DNA of 64,000 bases, taken from contig JANQJW010000018.1 in NCBI GenBank assembly GCA_028281445.1, positions 64,001 to 128,000 on the forward strand. The letters run 5' to 3'. The notes beneath the pieces were generated by a model that ran no database searches, had not been told where the DNA came from, and was given only the letters and a program-made list of their open reading frames with translations. The DNA is from Planctomycetota bacterium. GTDB lineage: Bacteria; Planctomycetota; PLA2; JAEUHO01. Each line of letters starts with the position of its first letter. Position 1 is the first letter of the stretch. Both the position numbers and the translations under genes were made by a program. Positions 1 through 8,671 of the stretch are shown here, in pieces.

Positions 1-541
1 CTTCGATGCCTGGCACTGCAGGAAAGCCCTCGGATGCGAGATACGCCGAGCGCCGCGGGTCCTTCGTTGCCTTCCGGGAGGCCGCCGTGAATTCGTCGAG
101 CCCCACGATCTTCTTCTCGAGGAGCCAGCGTCCGGGGCTCTCGATCTGCGCGTCCATGAGGCGCAGCAGGCAGAAGACGACGTCGGCCGCGACGACCTCG
201 CGGCCTTTGATGCCCGGGAAGCAGATGTCATCCACGAAGCGGATGCCGCGCTTCAGCTTGATCGTCTGGACGAGGCCGTCCTCGGACACCTCGGGCAGCG
301 CCTCGGCGAGGCACGGCTTGAGCTCGTAGGGCCGCTTGAGGTGGTGGTACTCGTACAGCTGGTCGAAGAGGTTCGCGACGCAGGCCCGGGCCGCGCCGTC
401 GCTGTCGACCTTGGCCGGGTCGAGCGTCTTGATCGTGCCCGTCAGGGCCAGCCGGAGCTTGCCGCTCGGCCGTTCCTCGGGCGCGGCGTTCGTGGCGGAC
501 GCCAGGGCGAGGATCAGGAGCAGCAGGGAGGCGCGGCGCAT
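1..541 (-). CDS. ABC transporter substrate-binding protein, family 5 (peptide/nickel type), N-terminal part
   Basis: The gene runs off the left edge of the window, so only about 180 N-terminal residues are visible. It begins MRRASLLLLILALASA, a signal peptide with a probable cleavage after SATNA. It continues with features of the extracytoplasmic solute-binding family 5: a GTIKTLDPAK segment near residue 35 and a VANLFDQLYEY helix. These are followed by an ALPEVSEDGL/KLKRGIRFVDD block and a VVAADVVFCLLRLMD segment, the usual 'ADDVVFSLKRL' position. Family members bind peptides, nickel or other small ligands in the periplasm for an ABC importer; the ligand cannot be told here. The start follows a TACCAT hexamer by nine bases and has no Shine-Dalgarno sequence. 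Confidence 0.8.
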   Translation of the reverse strand, partial: MRRASLLLLILALASATNAAPEERPSGKLRLALTGTIKTLDPAKVDSDGAARACVANLFDQLYEYHHLKRPYELKPCLAEALPEVSEDGLVQTIKLKRGIRFVDDICFPGIKGREVVAADVVFCLLRLMDAQIESPGRWLLEKKIVGLDEFTAASRKATKDPRRSAYLASEGFPAVPGIE

Positions 542-550
542 CACTGCCGG

Positions 551-556
551 ATGGTA
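551..556 (-). promoter_or_regulatory. Putative -10 box (TACCAT) of the binding-protein gene
   Basis: TACCAT on the minus strand ends nine bases before the ATG at 541. It fits the TAnnnT-close-to-start pattern seen at many genes in this window and suggests a leaderless or near-leaderless transcript. Confidence 0.4.
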
Positions 557-645
557 GTACCGCCTGCGCAACCGCGGACAAGCCCTGTAGCGGCACGACT
601 ACACATTCGACTTCTCGGTTCCTCATGGGAAGATCCCGGACGCCT

Positions 646-722
646 GGGGGCATAGCTCAGCTGGCTAGAGCACCGGCTTTGCAAGCCGGGGGTCACCGGT
701 TCGAATCCGGTTGCCTCCACCA
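646..722 (+). tRNA. tRNA-Ala (anticodon TGC)
   Basis: A complete cloverleaf is visible. The acceptor strands GGGGGCA and TGCCTCC pair with the G3:U70 wobble that is the identity mark of alanine tRNA. The anticodon stem is CCGGC/GCCGG around loop TTTGCAA (TGC at 680-682), the T-arm has TTCGAAT, and CCA is encoded at 720-722. Confidence 0.97.
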
Positions 723-778
723 GACCACTTCCTCGGTGGTTGGGCGGGCAGTGGCTACACTCCTCGCCCCGGATTGCC

Positions 779-855
779 GGGCGTATAGCTCAGTCGGCTA
801 GAGCGCCGCCCTGATAAGGCGGAGGTCCCTGGTTCGAGTCCAGGTACGCCCACCA
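779..855 (+). tRNA. tRNA-Ile (anticodon GAT)
   Basis: The acceptor GGGCGTA pairs with TACGCCC, the anticodon stem CCGCC/GGCGG encloses loop CTGATAA (GAT at 813-815), the T-loop is TTCGAGT, and CCA is encoded. It lies 56 bases after tRNA-Ala, in the order Ala-Ile, with no rRNA gene on either side within the window. Confidence 0.97.
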
Positions 856-1128
856 CTCCCCGCCCGAGCCGCGGGTCGAGCCTGCTTGCTGCGTCCCGGC
901 TGGTCCGTTCCCTGAATCAGGTCGCCTTCGTGTCCCCGTGCGAGGCCACCGGGGCGATGGCGCGGCTCGTTGCGCAGTACTGCGTCCCGGACGCGCAAAG
1001 GCCCATTCGGAGGGTTCTGCGGCCATCCGCCAGGGCGGACGGCCCGATCCGCGCTTGCTGGCACGCTTTTCGTTGCATCCCGGGTACGGTTCGAAGCGTC
1101 CAAGAGAGGACGTCGGAAGGAGTCATCC

Positions 1129-1578
1129 ATGCGGACACTGCTCGGAACGGCACTGATGGTGGTGATTGTGGCTTCCCTAGGCGGCAGCGCCACGGCGGAG
1201 ACGATCTTCGAGCTCGACTACGCCAAGTGGGACGTGAGCCTGACCGACAGCAAGGGCGTCAAGACCGAGCTGACCGACTTCGCCTTCTGGACGGGGCCCA
1301 ACATCCTCGTGGCGCTTCGCGGCGACGCGAAGATCCGCATCCCGTTCCGCAAGATCCGCTCGATCGAGATCGGCAAGTACATCCCCGTCCGGGGCCACTC
1401 GCAGGCCACCGTGACGGCCAAGTCGGGCAAGACCTACAAGGTCCAGATCGAGCGCTTCGAGGGGCAGCGCTACCTCGGCGGCAAGACCGAGTTCGGCAGC
1501 ATGAAGATCCGCCTCCTGCGCATCAGCAAGCTCAGCTTCAAGCGGCTTACAAACGCCGAGCCCGACATCCGCCAGTAG
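1129..1578 (+). CDS. Small secreted protein of unknown function
   Basis: This 149-residue protein has an N-terminal signal peptide (MRTLLGTALMVVIVASLGG, cleavage likely after ATA). The mature part is probably beta-rich. It contains two related segments, KIRIPFRKIRSIEI near residue 65 and SMKIRLLRISKLSF near residue 125. Each follows a short strand-turn-strand of the type TVTAKSGKTYKVQI, as if an internal duplication were present. A Shine-Dalgarno sequence (GGAAGGAG) lies seven bases before the ATG. No catalytic motif is seen, and a structural or ligand-binding role in the periplasm is only a guess. It is the first protein gene after the two tRNAs. Confidence 0.75.
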   Translation: MRTLLGTALMVVIVASLGGSATAETIFELDYAKWDVSLTDSKGVKTELTDFAFWTGPNILVALRGDAKIRIPFRKIRSIEIGKYIPVRGHSQATVTAKSGKTYKVQIERFEGQRYLGGKTEFGSMKIRLLRISKLSFKRLTNAEPDIRQ

Positions 1579-1604
1579 CTCGGCCCGCTGGCTGCTCGGC
1601 CTTC

Positions 1605-1742
1605 GGCGGCGGTAGCGCAGCTACGAGCGAGCAAGCTGGCGCTGCTCGCGAGAGCCGCCGCTGAGCGGCTACTGCGGTGCGCGACACCTCTCGCAGGCTG
1701 AGCTGGCTCGCCTGCTCACGCGACTTCGTCGCGCCGGTGTCG
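1605..1742. other. Two tandem predicted three-way-junction structures in the nadB upstream region
   Basis: The 304 bases between 1578 and 1883 carry no gene but hold dense inverted repeats. Unit 1 (1605-1659) has a closing stem GGCGGC/GCCGCC enclosing hairpin GTAGC-GCA-GCTAC and hairpin GCGAGCA...TGCTCGC. Unit 2 (1682-1742) has a closing stem CGACACC/GGTGTCG enclosing hairpin GCAGGC...GCCTGC, extended by GAG/CTC, and hairpin CGCGAC-TTC-GTCGCG. All stems are perfect Watson-Crick pairs. The layout (closing stem plus two arms) is the same in both units although the sequences differ. This could be a structured leader or small RNA, or a REP-type palindromic DNA element; the sequence alone does not decide. 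Confidence 0.5.
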
Positions 1743-1868
1743 AAGGTCGCCCGCCTTGCGGCGCCTTCGCCCCATCGGCCCGAGCCGGGCCTGCAGGAGC
1801 CCGCCGCCTGAGATCTCGCGTTTGGGGCGCACACCACCCGGAACGTGGGGGAGGCGCTCCGATGGCTG

Positions 1869-1874
1869 TATCTT
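1869..1874 (+). promoter_or_regulatory. Putative -10 box (TATCTT) of nadB
   Basis: TATCTT ends eight bases before the nadB ATG at 1883. An earlier ATG at 1861 meets a stop after three codons, so 1883 is the start. The short distance predicts a leaderless mRNA. Confidence 0.45.
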
Positions 1875-1882
1875 GACGCCGG

Positions 1883-3577
1883 ATGGCTGAACCCGCCCCG
1901 CGCTATCTCCTTCCCTTCGATACCTACAGGTTGCCCCATCACCTGACGGATGTCCTCGTCGTGGGAACGGGCGTCGCCGGCTACAGCGCCGCGCTCGAAG
2001 CCGCGGAACGCGGCCAGCGCGTCATGGTCATGGCCAAGGGCGACCCCAAGGAGAGCAACACGGCCTGGGCCCAGGGCGGGGTCGCTGCCGTGCTGGACAG
2101 CGACGGCGATTCCCCGGCGCTCCACGCCAGCGACACGATCGCCGTCGGCCAGGGACTCTGCGACGAGACCCTCGTTGGCGAGATAGCCGGCGAAGCTCGC
2201 GACCGCATCGACGCCCTTGTTGCCCTGGGCGCGCAGTTCGACGAGGAGGGCGCCGACAGCGGCAACGGGACCGGACGCGCGGCGCGTGGTCTCGAAGCCG
2301 GACACTCGCGACCGCGCGTGCTCCATGCTCGCGGGGACGCGACCGGCGCCGAGATCCGTGACGCGCTCGCCGCCGCCGTGACCGCACATCCCCGCGTCGT
2401 CCACTGGGGCGACGCGTATCTCGTGGATCTGCTGACGGACCCCGATGGACGCTGCCGCGGCGCGCTCGTCCGGTCCCGAGGCCACTTGCGCGCCATCTGG
2501 GCCGGTGCCGTCGTGCTCTGCACCGGCGGGTACGGACAGGTCTACCGCGAGACGAGCAACTTCGCGGGCGCGACCGGCGACGGCGTTGCAGCCGCGTTCC
2601 GGGCGGGCGCCGCGCTCCAGGACCTCGAGTTCGTCCAGTTCCACCCGACCACGCTCTACCTGGCCGGCGTGCCCCGCCTCCTGATCACGGAGGCCGTGCG
2701 CGGTGAGGGGGCGTGGATCGTCGACGACACCGGCGAGCGCTTCCTCCTCGGCGAGGACGAACGCGCCGAGCTCGCGCCGCGCGACGTCATCTCGCGCGCG
2801 ATCATGCGACACCTGGAGCGTCCCGAGATCACGGGGGTCTTCCTCGACCTCAAGCACCTCGACGCCGACCACATGGTGCGGCGCTTTCCGGGCGTCGTGG
2901 GGTCGTGCCGCAACCACGGCCTCGACATCGCGCGTGATCGCATCCCCATTCGCCCGGCCGCGCACTACACGATCGGCGGCGTGCGCACGGACCACCAGGG
3001 TGCCACTGCCCTGCCCGGCCTCTATGCGGCCGGCGAGGTTTCGGCGACGGGTCTGCACGGCGCCAATCGCCTGGCTTCCAACTCGCTGCTCGAGGGCTTG
3101 GTGATGGGACGCCGTGCCGGCGAGGCGGCCGCGGGGCATGCCTCCCAGTGGACCGTCTCGCCCGTCGGCCTGCGCAGCGAGGGCACGGGATCGGGGCCCG
3201 GCACGATGGACGCAGACGACCTTCGCGCCTCGCTCAAGGCGATCATGTGGCGTGAGGCCGGCATCCAGCGAAACGGCGGGAACCTCACCGGCGCTCTCGG
3301 CGCCGTGGGCGCATGGGAGGGGTTCGCCCGCCGCGTGAGCCACGAAGACACTGCGCGCCTGACGCTGCTCAACATGCTGTGCGTCGCGCGGCTGCTGACG
3401 GCGTCCGCGCTGCAGCGCGAGGAGAGCCGCGGCACGCACTTCCGCCGCGACTTCCCGGAGCGCGACGACGACGCCTGGCGTGTCCGCATCATCCAGCGTC
3501 GCGGCGCCGATCCCGTGCTCGAGCGGGTCGGTGAGCCCGAGCCTGTCGGCGGCACCACGGCTGGGGGCGGCGCGTGA
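1883..3577 (+). CDS. nadB: L-aspartate oxidase
   Basis: NadB oxidises L-aspartate to iminoaspartate with FAD, the first step of de novo NAD synthesis in the cytosol. The 564-residue length is normal. The N-terminal FAD-binding motif VLVVGTGVAGYSAALEA is near residue 25, with the QGGVAA segment at about 65. The FHPT motif near residue 253 and ITEAVRGEG follow. The conserved HYTIGGVRTD and GLYAAGEVSATGLHGANR blocks lie near 360-395, with the helical C-terminal domain after them. These distinguish NadB from succinate dehydrogenase/fumarate reductase flavoproteins, together with the absence of partner subunits. The stop overlaps the next start as GTGA, so nadB and hflX are translationally coupled. 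No nadA or nadC is in the window. Confidence 0.95.
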   Translation: MAEPAPRYLLPFDTYRLPHHLTDVLVVGTGVAGYSAALEAAERGQRVMVMAKGDPKESNTAWAQGGVAAVLDSDGDSPALHASDTIAVGQGLCDETLVGEIAGEARDRIDALVALGAQFDEEGADSGNGTGRAARGLEAGHSRPRVLHARGDATGAEIRDALAAAVTAHPRVVHWGDAYLVDLLTDPDGRCRGALVRSRGHLRAIWAGAVVLCTGGYGQVYRETSNFAGATGDGVAAAFRAGAALQDLEFVQFHPTTLYLAGVPRLLITEAVRGEGAWIVDDTGERFLLGEDERAELAPRDVISRAIMRHLERPEITGVFLDLKHLDADHMVRRFPGVVGSCRNHGLDIARDRIPIRPAAHYTIGGVRTDHQGATALPGLYAAGEVSATGLHGANRLASNSLLEGLVMGRRAGEAAAGHASQWTVSPVGLRSEGTGSGPGTMDADDLRASLKAIMWREAGIQRNGGNLTGALGAVGAWEGFARRVSHEDTARLTLLNMLCVARLLTASALQREESRGTHFRRDFPERDDDAWRVRIIQRRGADPVLERVGEPEPVGGTTAGGGA

Positions 3578-4896
3578 AGATCGACACCGGTCCGAAGATT
3601 CGCCGGCGCCGCGAAGACGCCCGCGAACGCGCGGTCCTCGTGGGGCTCGAGCTGCCCGATGCGCCGCCGTCCTACCGCGCGCCGCTCGAGGAGTTGCAGC
3701 AGCTCGCCGATACGGCGGGTGCCGACACCGTTGCGCGCATCGTGCAGAAGCGCGAGCGCCCCGATCCACGCACCTTCGTAGGCAAGGGCAAGGCGCAGGA
3801 GATCGGCACCGCGATGCGTTCGGCCGAGGCCGACCTGTGCATCGTGGATCACGACCTCTCGCCGTCCCAGGCGCGCAATCTCGAGAAGGCCGTGGGCGGG
3901 CGGGTGATCGATCGCACCGAGCTCATCCTCGACATCTTCGTGCGCCGCGCCAGCAGCGCGATGGCGCGCACGCAGGTCGAGCTGGCGCAGATGGAGTACT
4001 CGCTGCCGCGGCTCAAGCGGCTGTGGACGCACCTCAACCGCGAGGTCGGAACCGCCAAGGCAGGGATCGGCGTACGCGGTCCGGGTGAGAAGCAGATCGA
4101 GACCGACCGCCGGCTCGTACGCAAGCGCATTCGCGACCTCAAACGCAGTCTCGAGACGATGCAGGCGCATCACGTGCGCCAGACGCGCGCGCGCGGCCGC
4201 TACTTCACCGCAACCCTCGTCGGGTACACCAACGCAGGGAAGAGCACGCTGCTGCGCGCGCTCACGGGCGCCGACGTGCTCATCGAGGACCGTCTCTTCG
4301 CGACGCTCGACACGACTACACGCGCGTGGGAGATCACGCCGGGCCGGCGCATTTTCTTGAGCGACACCGTCGGCTTCATCCGCGACCTGCCGCACCATCT
4401 GGTCAGCAGCTTTCTCGCAACGCTCGAGGAAGCGCGGTTCGCGGATCTGCTGCTGCACGTCGTCGACGCGGGCGACCCGGACGCGATCGACCACGTTGAC
4501 GTCGTCGAGCGCACGCTCTACGAGATCGGCGCAGGCGGCGTCCCGCGGATCACGATCCTCAACCAAGTCGATCGCGTCAGTGACCCGATTGCGCTACGCC
4601 TGCTCGAGAAGCGCCTGCCCGGCGCGCTGCAAACCAGCGCGTTGAAGGGGATCGGCCTGCAGACTCTACGCGACGAGGTCCACGGATACGTGACGCGGCG
4701 CCACGTCGAGGTAGTGGTCGAGGGCGATCCCGGCAACGGGCGCCTGCTCTCGCATCTGCGGGAGTGGGGGGAGGTAGGGGACGTCACCTATCCCGACGGG
4801 ATCGTACGCGTCGCGGTGCGGATCGCACCGCGCTACCTCGACCGCATCCGCCAGGAAGGCGGGCAGGTGGTCGGCGGGGACGGCGACCCGCAGTAG
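3574..4896 (+). CDS. hflX: GTPase HflX, ribosome-splitting/rescue factor
   Basis: HflX binds the 50S subunit and dissociates stalled or hibernating ribosomes. The 440-residue protein has the N-terminal HflX domain (GKGKAQEIG near residue 70, with the Glu/Asp-rich DHDLSPSQARNLEKA segment). A helical linker containing GPGEKQIETDRR follows, and then the G domain. G1 is GYTNAGKSTLL near residue 215, G3 is DTVGFIRDLPHHL near 266, and G5 is SALKG. The G4 motif reads NQVD (residues 330-333) instead of the usual NKxD. The GTG start overlaps the nadB stop by four bases. Confidence 0.95.
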   Translation: MKIDTGPKIRRRREDARERAVLVGLELPDAPPSYRAPLEELQQLADTAGADTVARIVQKRERPDPRTFVGKGKAQEIGTAMRSAEADLCIVDHDLSPSQARNLEKAVGGRVIDRTELILDIFVRRASSAMARTQVELAQMEYSLPRLKRLWTHLNREVGTAKAGIGVRGPGEKQIETDRRLVRKRIRDLKRSLETMQAHHVRQTRARGRYFTATLVGYTNAGKSTLLRALTGADVLIEDRLFATLDTTTRAWEITPGRRIFLSDTVGFIRDLPHHLVSSFLATLEEARFADLLLHVVDAGDPDAIDHVDVVERTLYEIGAGGVPRITILNQVDRVSDPIALRLLEKRLPGALQTSALKGIGLQTLRDEVHGYVTRRHVEVVVEGDPGNGRLLSHLREWGEVGDVTYPDGIVRVAVRIAPRYLDRIRQEGGQVVGGDGDPQ

Positions 4897-4917
4897 GCCG
4901 CCGCCCCGTGCAGGCAA

Positions 4918-7900
4918 CTACGCCTGTGCCGTCTCGACCTTGCGCGCGTAGGGGTTGCTGGGCTTCCCGCCGTCGTCGCTCGAGAGCGCCCACGGCACGA
5001 AGAGCACCAGGCCCGCCACGAAGACGAGCACCACGAACGCGATCGCCCAGACGAGCCAGGCGATGGCCGCCACGGGACTCAGCAGGATCGTGGCCGGGTT
5101 CGTGAGCGTCTTGGTGACGATCTCGCCCTTCGGTGCGTAGCCCTTCATGCGTTCCCACAGCCACGGCAGGTAGAGCACGAGCGGTGTCGAGATGGCGAGC
5201 GTCGAGTAGGTCCCGATGATCGAGCCGAGGATCAACAGGAACGCGAAGCCCTCGAGCACATTGCGCTGGCCGTAGTTGAAGGAGAAGAGCGTCACGCAGA
5301 CGATCAAGAACGTCAGCGACGTTCGAATCGTGCGCGTCAGCGTCTGGTTGATCGACAGGTTGATGATGTCCGCCGTGAGCACGGGCCGTTTGCCGCGGTT
5401 CTCACGAATGCGATCGAAGACCACCACTGTGTCGTTCACCGAGTAGCCGACGAGCGTCAGGAACGCCGCCACCATCGCCAAGTTGATCTTCGCGTCCACG
5501 ATGCCGAGCGAGTTCGCAATCGCTACGAGCCCCAGCGTGATCGCCACGTCGTGGAACAGGCAGATCACGGCGGCGAAGCCCATGCTGCGCGACTTGAAGC
5601 GGATCGCGATGTAGAAGATGATCCCGATCAGCGAGAGTACGAGCGCGATGATCGCGTCGTTCTTCAGGCGCTCGGCGACCGTCGAACCGATGTGGTCCTC
5701 CGACGGGAACGGCTGGCTCAGCGCGACCTTGCCGGCCTCCTCGGCTTGCTGCGGCGACATGCCCAGGCTGAGCTGGTCCGTAAACGCCTTGCTGCCGAGG
5801 AACTCGGCGATGCGCGTGCGCAGGATCTTCTGCTCGTTGGGGTTCTTGGCCGTCTCCACGGCCTGCCCGCCCGACGTCGTGGACTTCATCCAGACCTCGT
5901 AGGCCTTGACGGATTCCTCCGGGTAGTCGCGCACGACGACCTTGCGGTCCAGTCCCTTGTCGGCCGGTTTGCTGGGCACCTCGCGGCCATCGGACTTGGT
6001 CCAGAAGGGCATGTCGTCCTTCAGAATCGCCTCGAGCGTACCCGCGTTGAGGACGTCGCCCGGATCGCGGAACGCGACCACGAAGCGCACCCCGCCGTTG
6101 AGTTCCTCGAGCGGGTCTACCTCGCCGCCCGCATCTTCGGGGGTCACATGGTCGTACCGCTCCGGCGGCACGATCATGCCGTCGGGCATCAGGCGGTCGG
6201 CAAGGACGTCGCGGATGTACTTCTGGAACGCGAGCGCCTGTTCCTGCTCGTCCTGGTTCGGGTCGGTGAACAGCCGCTGGACGTCGATCTCGACGGACTT
6301 CTTCTGATCCCCGACCGCGAGCACCCGTGCGCCCGGGTAGGGACCCACGGTCACCTTCGCCTTGCGGACGATCGGGTTGTTGTCTTCGTCGAAGCCCGGG
6401 ACCTCGACGTCGACCTCCTGCTGCATCTCGGCGAGGACCTTCTTCACCTGGTCCGGTGTCGTCTCCGTGTGGAACTCCGCCTGGATCTTGTAGCCACCGG
6501 TGAAGTCGATGTCGTAGAGCGTGTAGCGGTCGGTGATCGAGAAGATGAACAGGCCGACGACGACGGCGATCACGGAGATCGGCGCGAAAATCCGCCGCAA
6601 CGAGAGCCAGCGCACCTTGAACGGCTCGTCCGTGCGCCAGGCCTGGACGTCCTTGATGATGCCCTTCTTCATCATGCCCTCGAACACCGTTCGCGTTACG
6701 AAGATCGCCGTGAACATCGAGACCATGAGGCCGATGGCCAATGTGATCGCGAAGCCACGCACCGGGCCCGAGCCGAACTTGTAGAGGAAGATCGCCGTGA
6801 TGATCGACGTCACGTTGGCGTCGATGATGGCGCTGAGCGCCCGGTCGTAGCCTTCCGAGACGGCGCGCCGCAGCGTGCGTCCGCCACGTCGCTCCTCACG
6901 AATGCGCTCGTTGATCAGGATGTTGGCATCGACCGCCATACCCACCGTGAGCACGATGCCGGCGATTCCCGGCAACGTCAGCACCGCCTGGAAGAAGGCC
7001 AGGAAGCCCACGAGCATCACCAGGTTCAGCAAGAGCGCGATGTTCGCGATCATGCCGGACGTCCGGTAGTAGATCACCATGAACACCAGCACGAGGCCGA
7101 ACGCCACGATGATGGCGAGGATGCCGCGGTCGCGGCTCTCGCCGGCGAGCGTCGCGCCCATCACGGTGCGTGCTTCGAGGATCGGGCGGATCTTGAGTGA
7201 GCCGGTCTCGAGCACCGTCACGAGGGCTTCCGCTTCCTTGCGCATCGCCTCGTTGCTGCCGCGATCGCCGAGCGTGATCTGTACGCTGCGCTCGAGGCGG
7301 TCCATGATCGTCGGCGCGGTCTTGAACTCGTCGTTCAGAATGATCGCCATCGGCAGGCCGACGTTTTCCTCCGTCCACTGGCCGAAGACATTCTGGTACT
7401 CGTTGCGCACCTGGTACGCCACGACCGGCCGGCGCCGCTCGTCCTCCGTGACGACGGGATCCGTGAGGATGCCGCCGTCGAACGGCTTCACGCCCTTGGG
7501 GAATCCCACCTCTTCCATGACGTGGAAGTGGAAGTCCTGGGACCCGTCCGTGCCCTCCTCCTTGACCACGCTGTACCGCGGGTCGGTCTTGGGAATGTAG
7601 ACCTCGCCGGCCGCGGTAGCAGCCCGCCAGACGGCGATCTCCGCCTTCTTGTACTTGTCGAACTCCTCATTCGAGCCCGGCCAGACGCCCTTGCGCTTGA
7701 GCTCGGGCGGATCATCGCGATAGTTCGTCTCGATGCGCCTCTGGTACTCCGCGTCAGGGAGCACCTGGATGCGGAACTTCAGGTCGCCGAGTTGGGAGAC
7801 GACCGCGATGATCGCGTCCGCCTGGCTCGCGGCGCCCGCGGGGAGCGAGATCAGGAACTTGTCTTCGCCGTAGGGAACGAGTCCGAGCTCGGCCAGACCG

Positions 7901-8139
7901 CTGGCGTCGAGGCGCTCGCCGATGACCTTGAGGGTCTGGTCGACGACCTGCGCCGGGTCGGCGTCCTGGGCAATGCGCCCGCTCTTCTTGGCGCCCTCGA
8001 TGTCGAGGGAGAAGCGCAGCGTCGTACCGCCGCGCAGGTCCTGCCCGAGCCGGATGCCCGACTGGAAATAGGCCCAGACCAGGAGTGCCGCCACGATCAC
8101 GATGAGGATCGAGCGGTTTCGAATGTTGCTGGATTCCAT
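4918..8139 (-). CDS. secDF: Protein translocase subunit SecDF (fused SecD-SecF)
   Basis: SecDF uses the proton gradient to help pull secreted proteins across the inner membrane after SecYEG. The 1073-residue protein is a natural fusion. The SecD half has a first transmembrane helix (about 8-25), the large periplasmic P1 region, and a five-helix membrane block around 335-505 containing VGMAVDANILINERIREE. The SecF half begins near 515 with a helix followed by DIDFTGG and ends with the membrane block around 830-1000 containing GYSVNDTVVVFDRIREN. About 280 residues lie between the first SecF helix and its next one, much longer than the usual SecF periplasmic loop. The C-terminal end adds another hydrophobic helix. 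It is the last gene of a yajC-led minus-strand operon. Confidence 0.95.
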   Translation of the reverse strand: MESSNIRNRSILIVIVAALLVWAYFQSGIRLGQDLRGGTTLRFSLDIEGAKKSGRIAQDADPAQVVDQTLKVIGERLDASGLAELGLVPYGEDKFLISLPAGAASQADAIIAVVSQLGDLKFRIQVLPDAEYQRRIETNYRDDPPELKRKGVWPGSNEEFDKYKKAEIAVWRAATAAGEVYIPKTDPRYSVVKEEGTDGSQDFHFHVMEEVGFPKGVKPFDGGILTDPVVTEDERRRPVVAYQVRNEYQNVFGQWTEENVGLPMAIILNDEFKTAPTIMDRLERSVQITLGDRGSNEAMRKEAEALVTVLETGSLKIRPILEARTVMGATLAGESRDRGILAIIVAFGLVLVFMVIYYRTSGMIANIALLLNLVMLVGFLAFFQAVLTLPGIAGIVLTVGMAVDANILINERIREERRGGRTLRRAVSEGYDRALSAIIDANVTSIITAIFLYKFGSGPVRGFAITLAIGLMVSMFTAIFVTRTVFEGMMKKGIIKDVQAWRTDEPFKVRWLSLRRIFAPISVIAVVVGLFIFSITDRYTLYDIDFTGGYKIQAEFHTETTPDQVKKVLAEMQQEVDVEVPGFDEDNNPIVRKAKVTVGPYPGARVLAVGDQKKSVEIDVQRLFTDPNQDEQEQALAFQKYIRDVLADRLMPDGMIVPPERYDHVTPEDAGGEVDPLEELNGGVRFVVAFRDPGDVLNAGTLEAILKDDMPFWTKSDGREVPSKPADKGLDRKVVVRDYPEESVKAYEVWMKSTTSGGQAVETAKNPNEQKILRTRIAEFLGSKAFTDQLSLGMSPQQAEEAGKVALSQPFPSEDHIGSTVAERLKNDAIIALVLSLIGIIFYIAIRFKSRSMGFAAVICLFHDVAITLGLVAIANSLGIVDAKINLAMVAAFLTLVGYSVNDTVVVFDRIRENRGKRPVLTADIINLSINQTLTRTIRTSLTFLIVCVTLFSFNYGQRNVLEGFAFLLILGSIIGTYSTLAISTPLVLYLPWLWERMKGYAPKGEIVTKTLTNPATILLSPVAAIAWLVWAIAFVVLVFVAGLVLFVPWALSSDDGGKPSNPYARKVETAQA

Positions 8140-8291
8140 GCTTCTGCTTTCTGCATGCGCGCGGCCGTGGACTCACGGAGCTCGCGCGACTTGTTGATTC
8201 TGCTCGTTGCCGGCCGACGAGATCAGGCGACCGGTTCGTTGACTTGCGCAGGGCGACGCCGAGAGGAAGTCGTGTGGCGCCGCCCCCGCGG

Positions 8292-8669
8292 TCAGAGCAG
8301 AAGCGGGTGGCGCGCGTCGCTCGGCCCGGGAGCCCAGCTCGCGGGCGGAGATGTCACGACGCTTTCGCGGCACTCGCTACGAAGCGAGGGCGCGACGGCG
8401 GGAAGCAGGGTCAGGCTGACGAACGTCGAGGTCTGGCGCGCGTGCGGCGGGAGCGTCCGGTTCGTCTGCAGGTCGCGGTCGAGCGAGCTGAGCGCGGCGG
8501 CCGAGAGGTCTCCCGTACCCGTGCCGGCACCCTCGACGCTGAACGTCTCGGCCGGCACGAAGGCCAGCGCGACGGGCAGGGCCGCGATCAACGCCAGCAC
8601 CAGCGTGCAGCCCAGCATCGCCGTCTTGGAACGGAACAGCGTGCGGCTGAGGGAGCGGCGGCTGCGCAT
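8292..8669 (-). CDS. Small single-span membrane protein between yajC and secDF
   Basis: The ATG lies two bases after the yajC stop, as expected for an operon gene. The 125-residue product begins with a basic stretch (MRSRRSLSRTLFRSK) and one hydrophobic helix at about 17-37 (MLGCTLVLALIAALPVALAF). It then has a polar, presumably periplasmic segment rich in Ser, Thr and Leu. No known family is recognised. The last 30 residues have low-complexity composition and could reflect a misplaced end, so the reading frame is only moderately certain. A role beside YajC-SecDF in secretion is suggested by position alone. Confidence 0.5.
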   Translation of the reverse strand: MRSRRSLSRTLFRSKTAMLGCTLVLALIAALPVALAFVPAETFSVEGAGTGTGDLSAAALSSLDRDLQTNRTLPPHARQTSTFVSLTLLPAVAPSLRSECRESVVTSPPASWAPGPSDARHPLLL

Positions 8670-8671
8670 GC

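Noticed and set aside
930..1664. 244-codon frame after the two tRNAs
   Set aside because: It covers the small secreted protein in another frame and has typical non-coding composition. The 270 bases before 1129 show no gene.
1605..1742. NAD-sensing riboswitch for nadB
   Set aside because: The structure does not match a riboswitch class I know, and the nadB -10 box is downstream of it, so it is probably not in the nadB mRNA.
1547..3769. Long open frame on the minus strand opposite nadB
   Set aside because: It is Arg/Ala-rich with no family features and lies opposite a clear nadB. GC-rich third positions create such antisense frames.
5551..7200. Plus-strand frame opposite secDF
   Set aside because: It is rich in Arg, Asp, His and Val, which mirrors membrane-helix codons of the opposite strand. 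No start signal is present.
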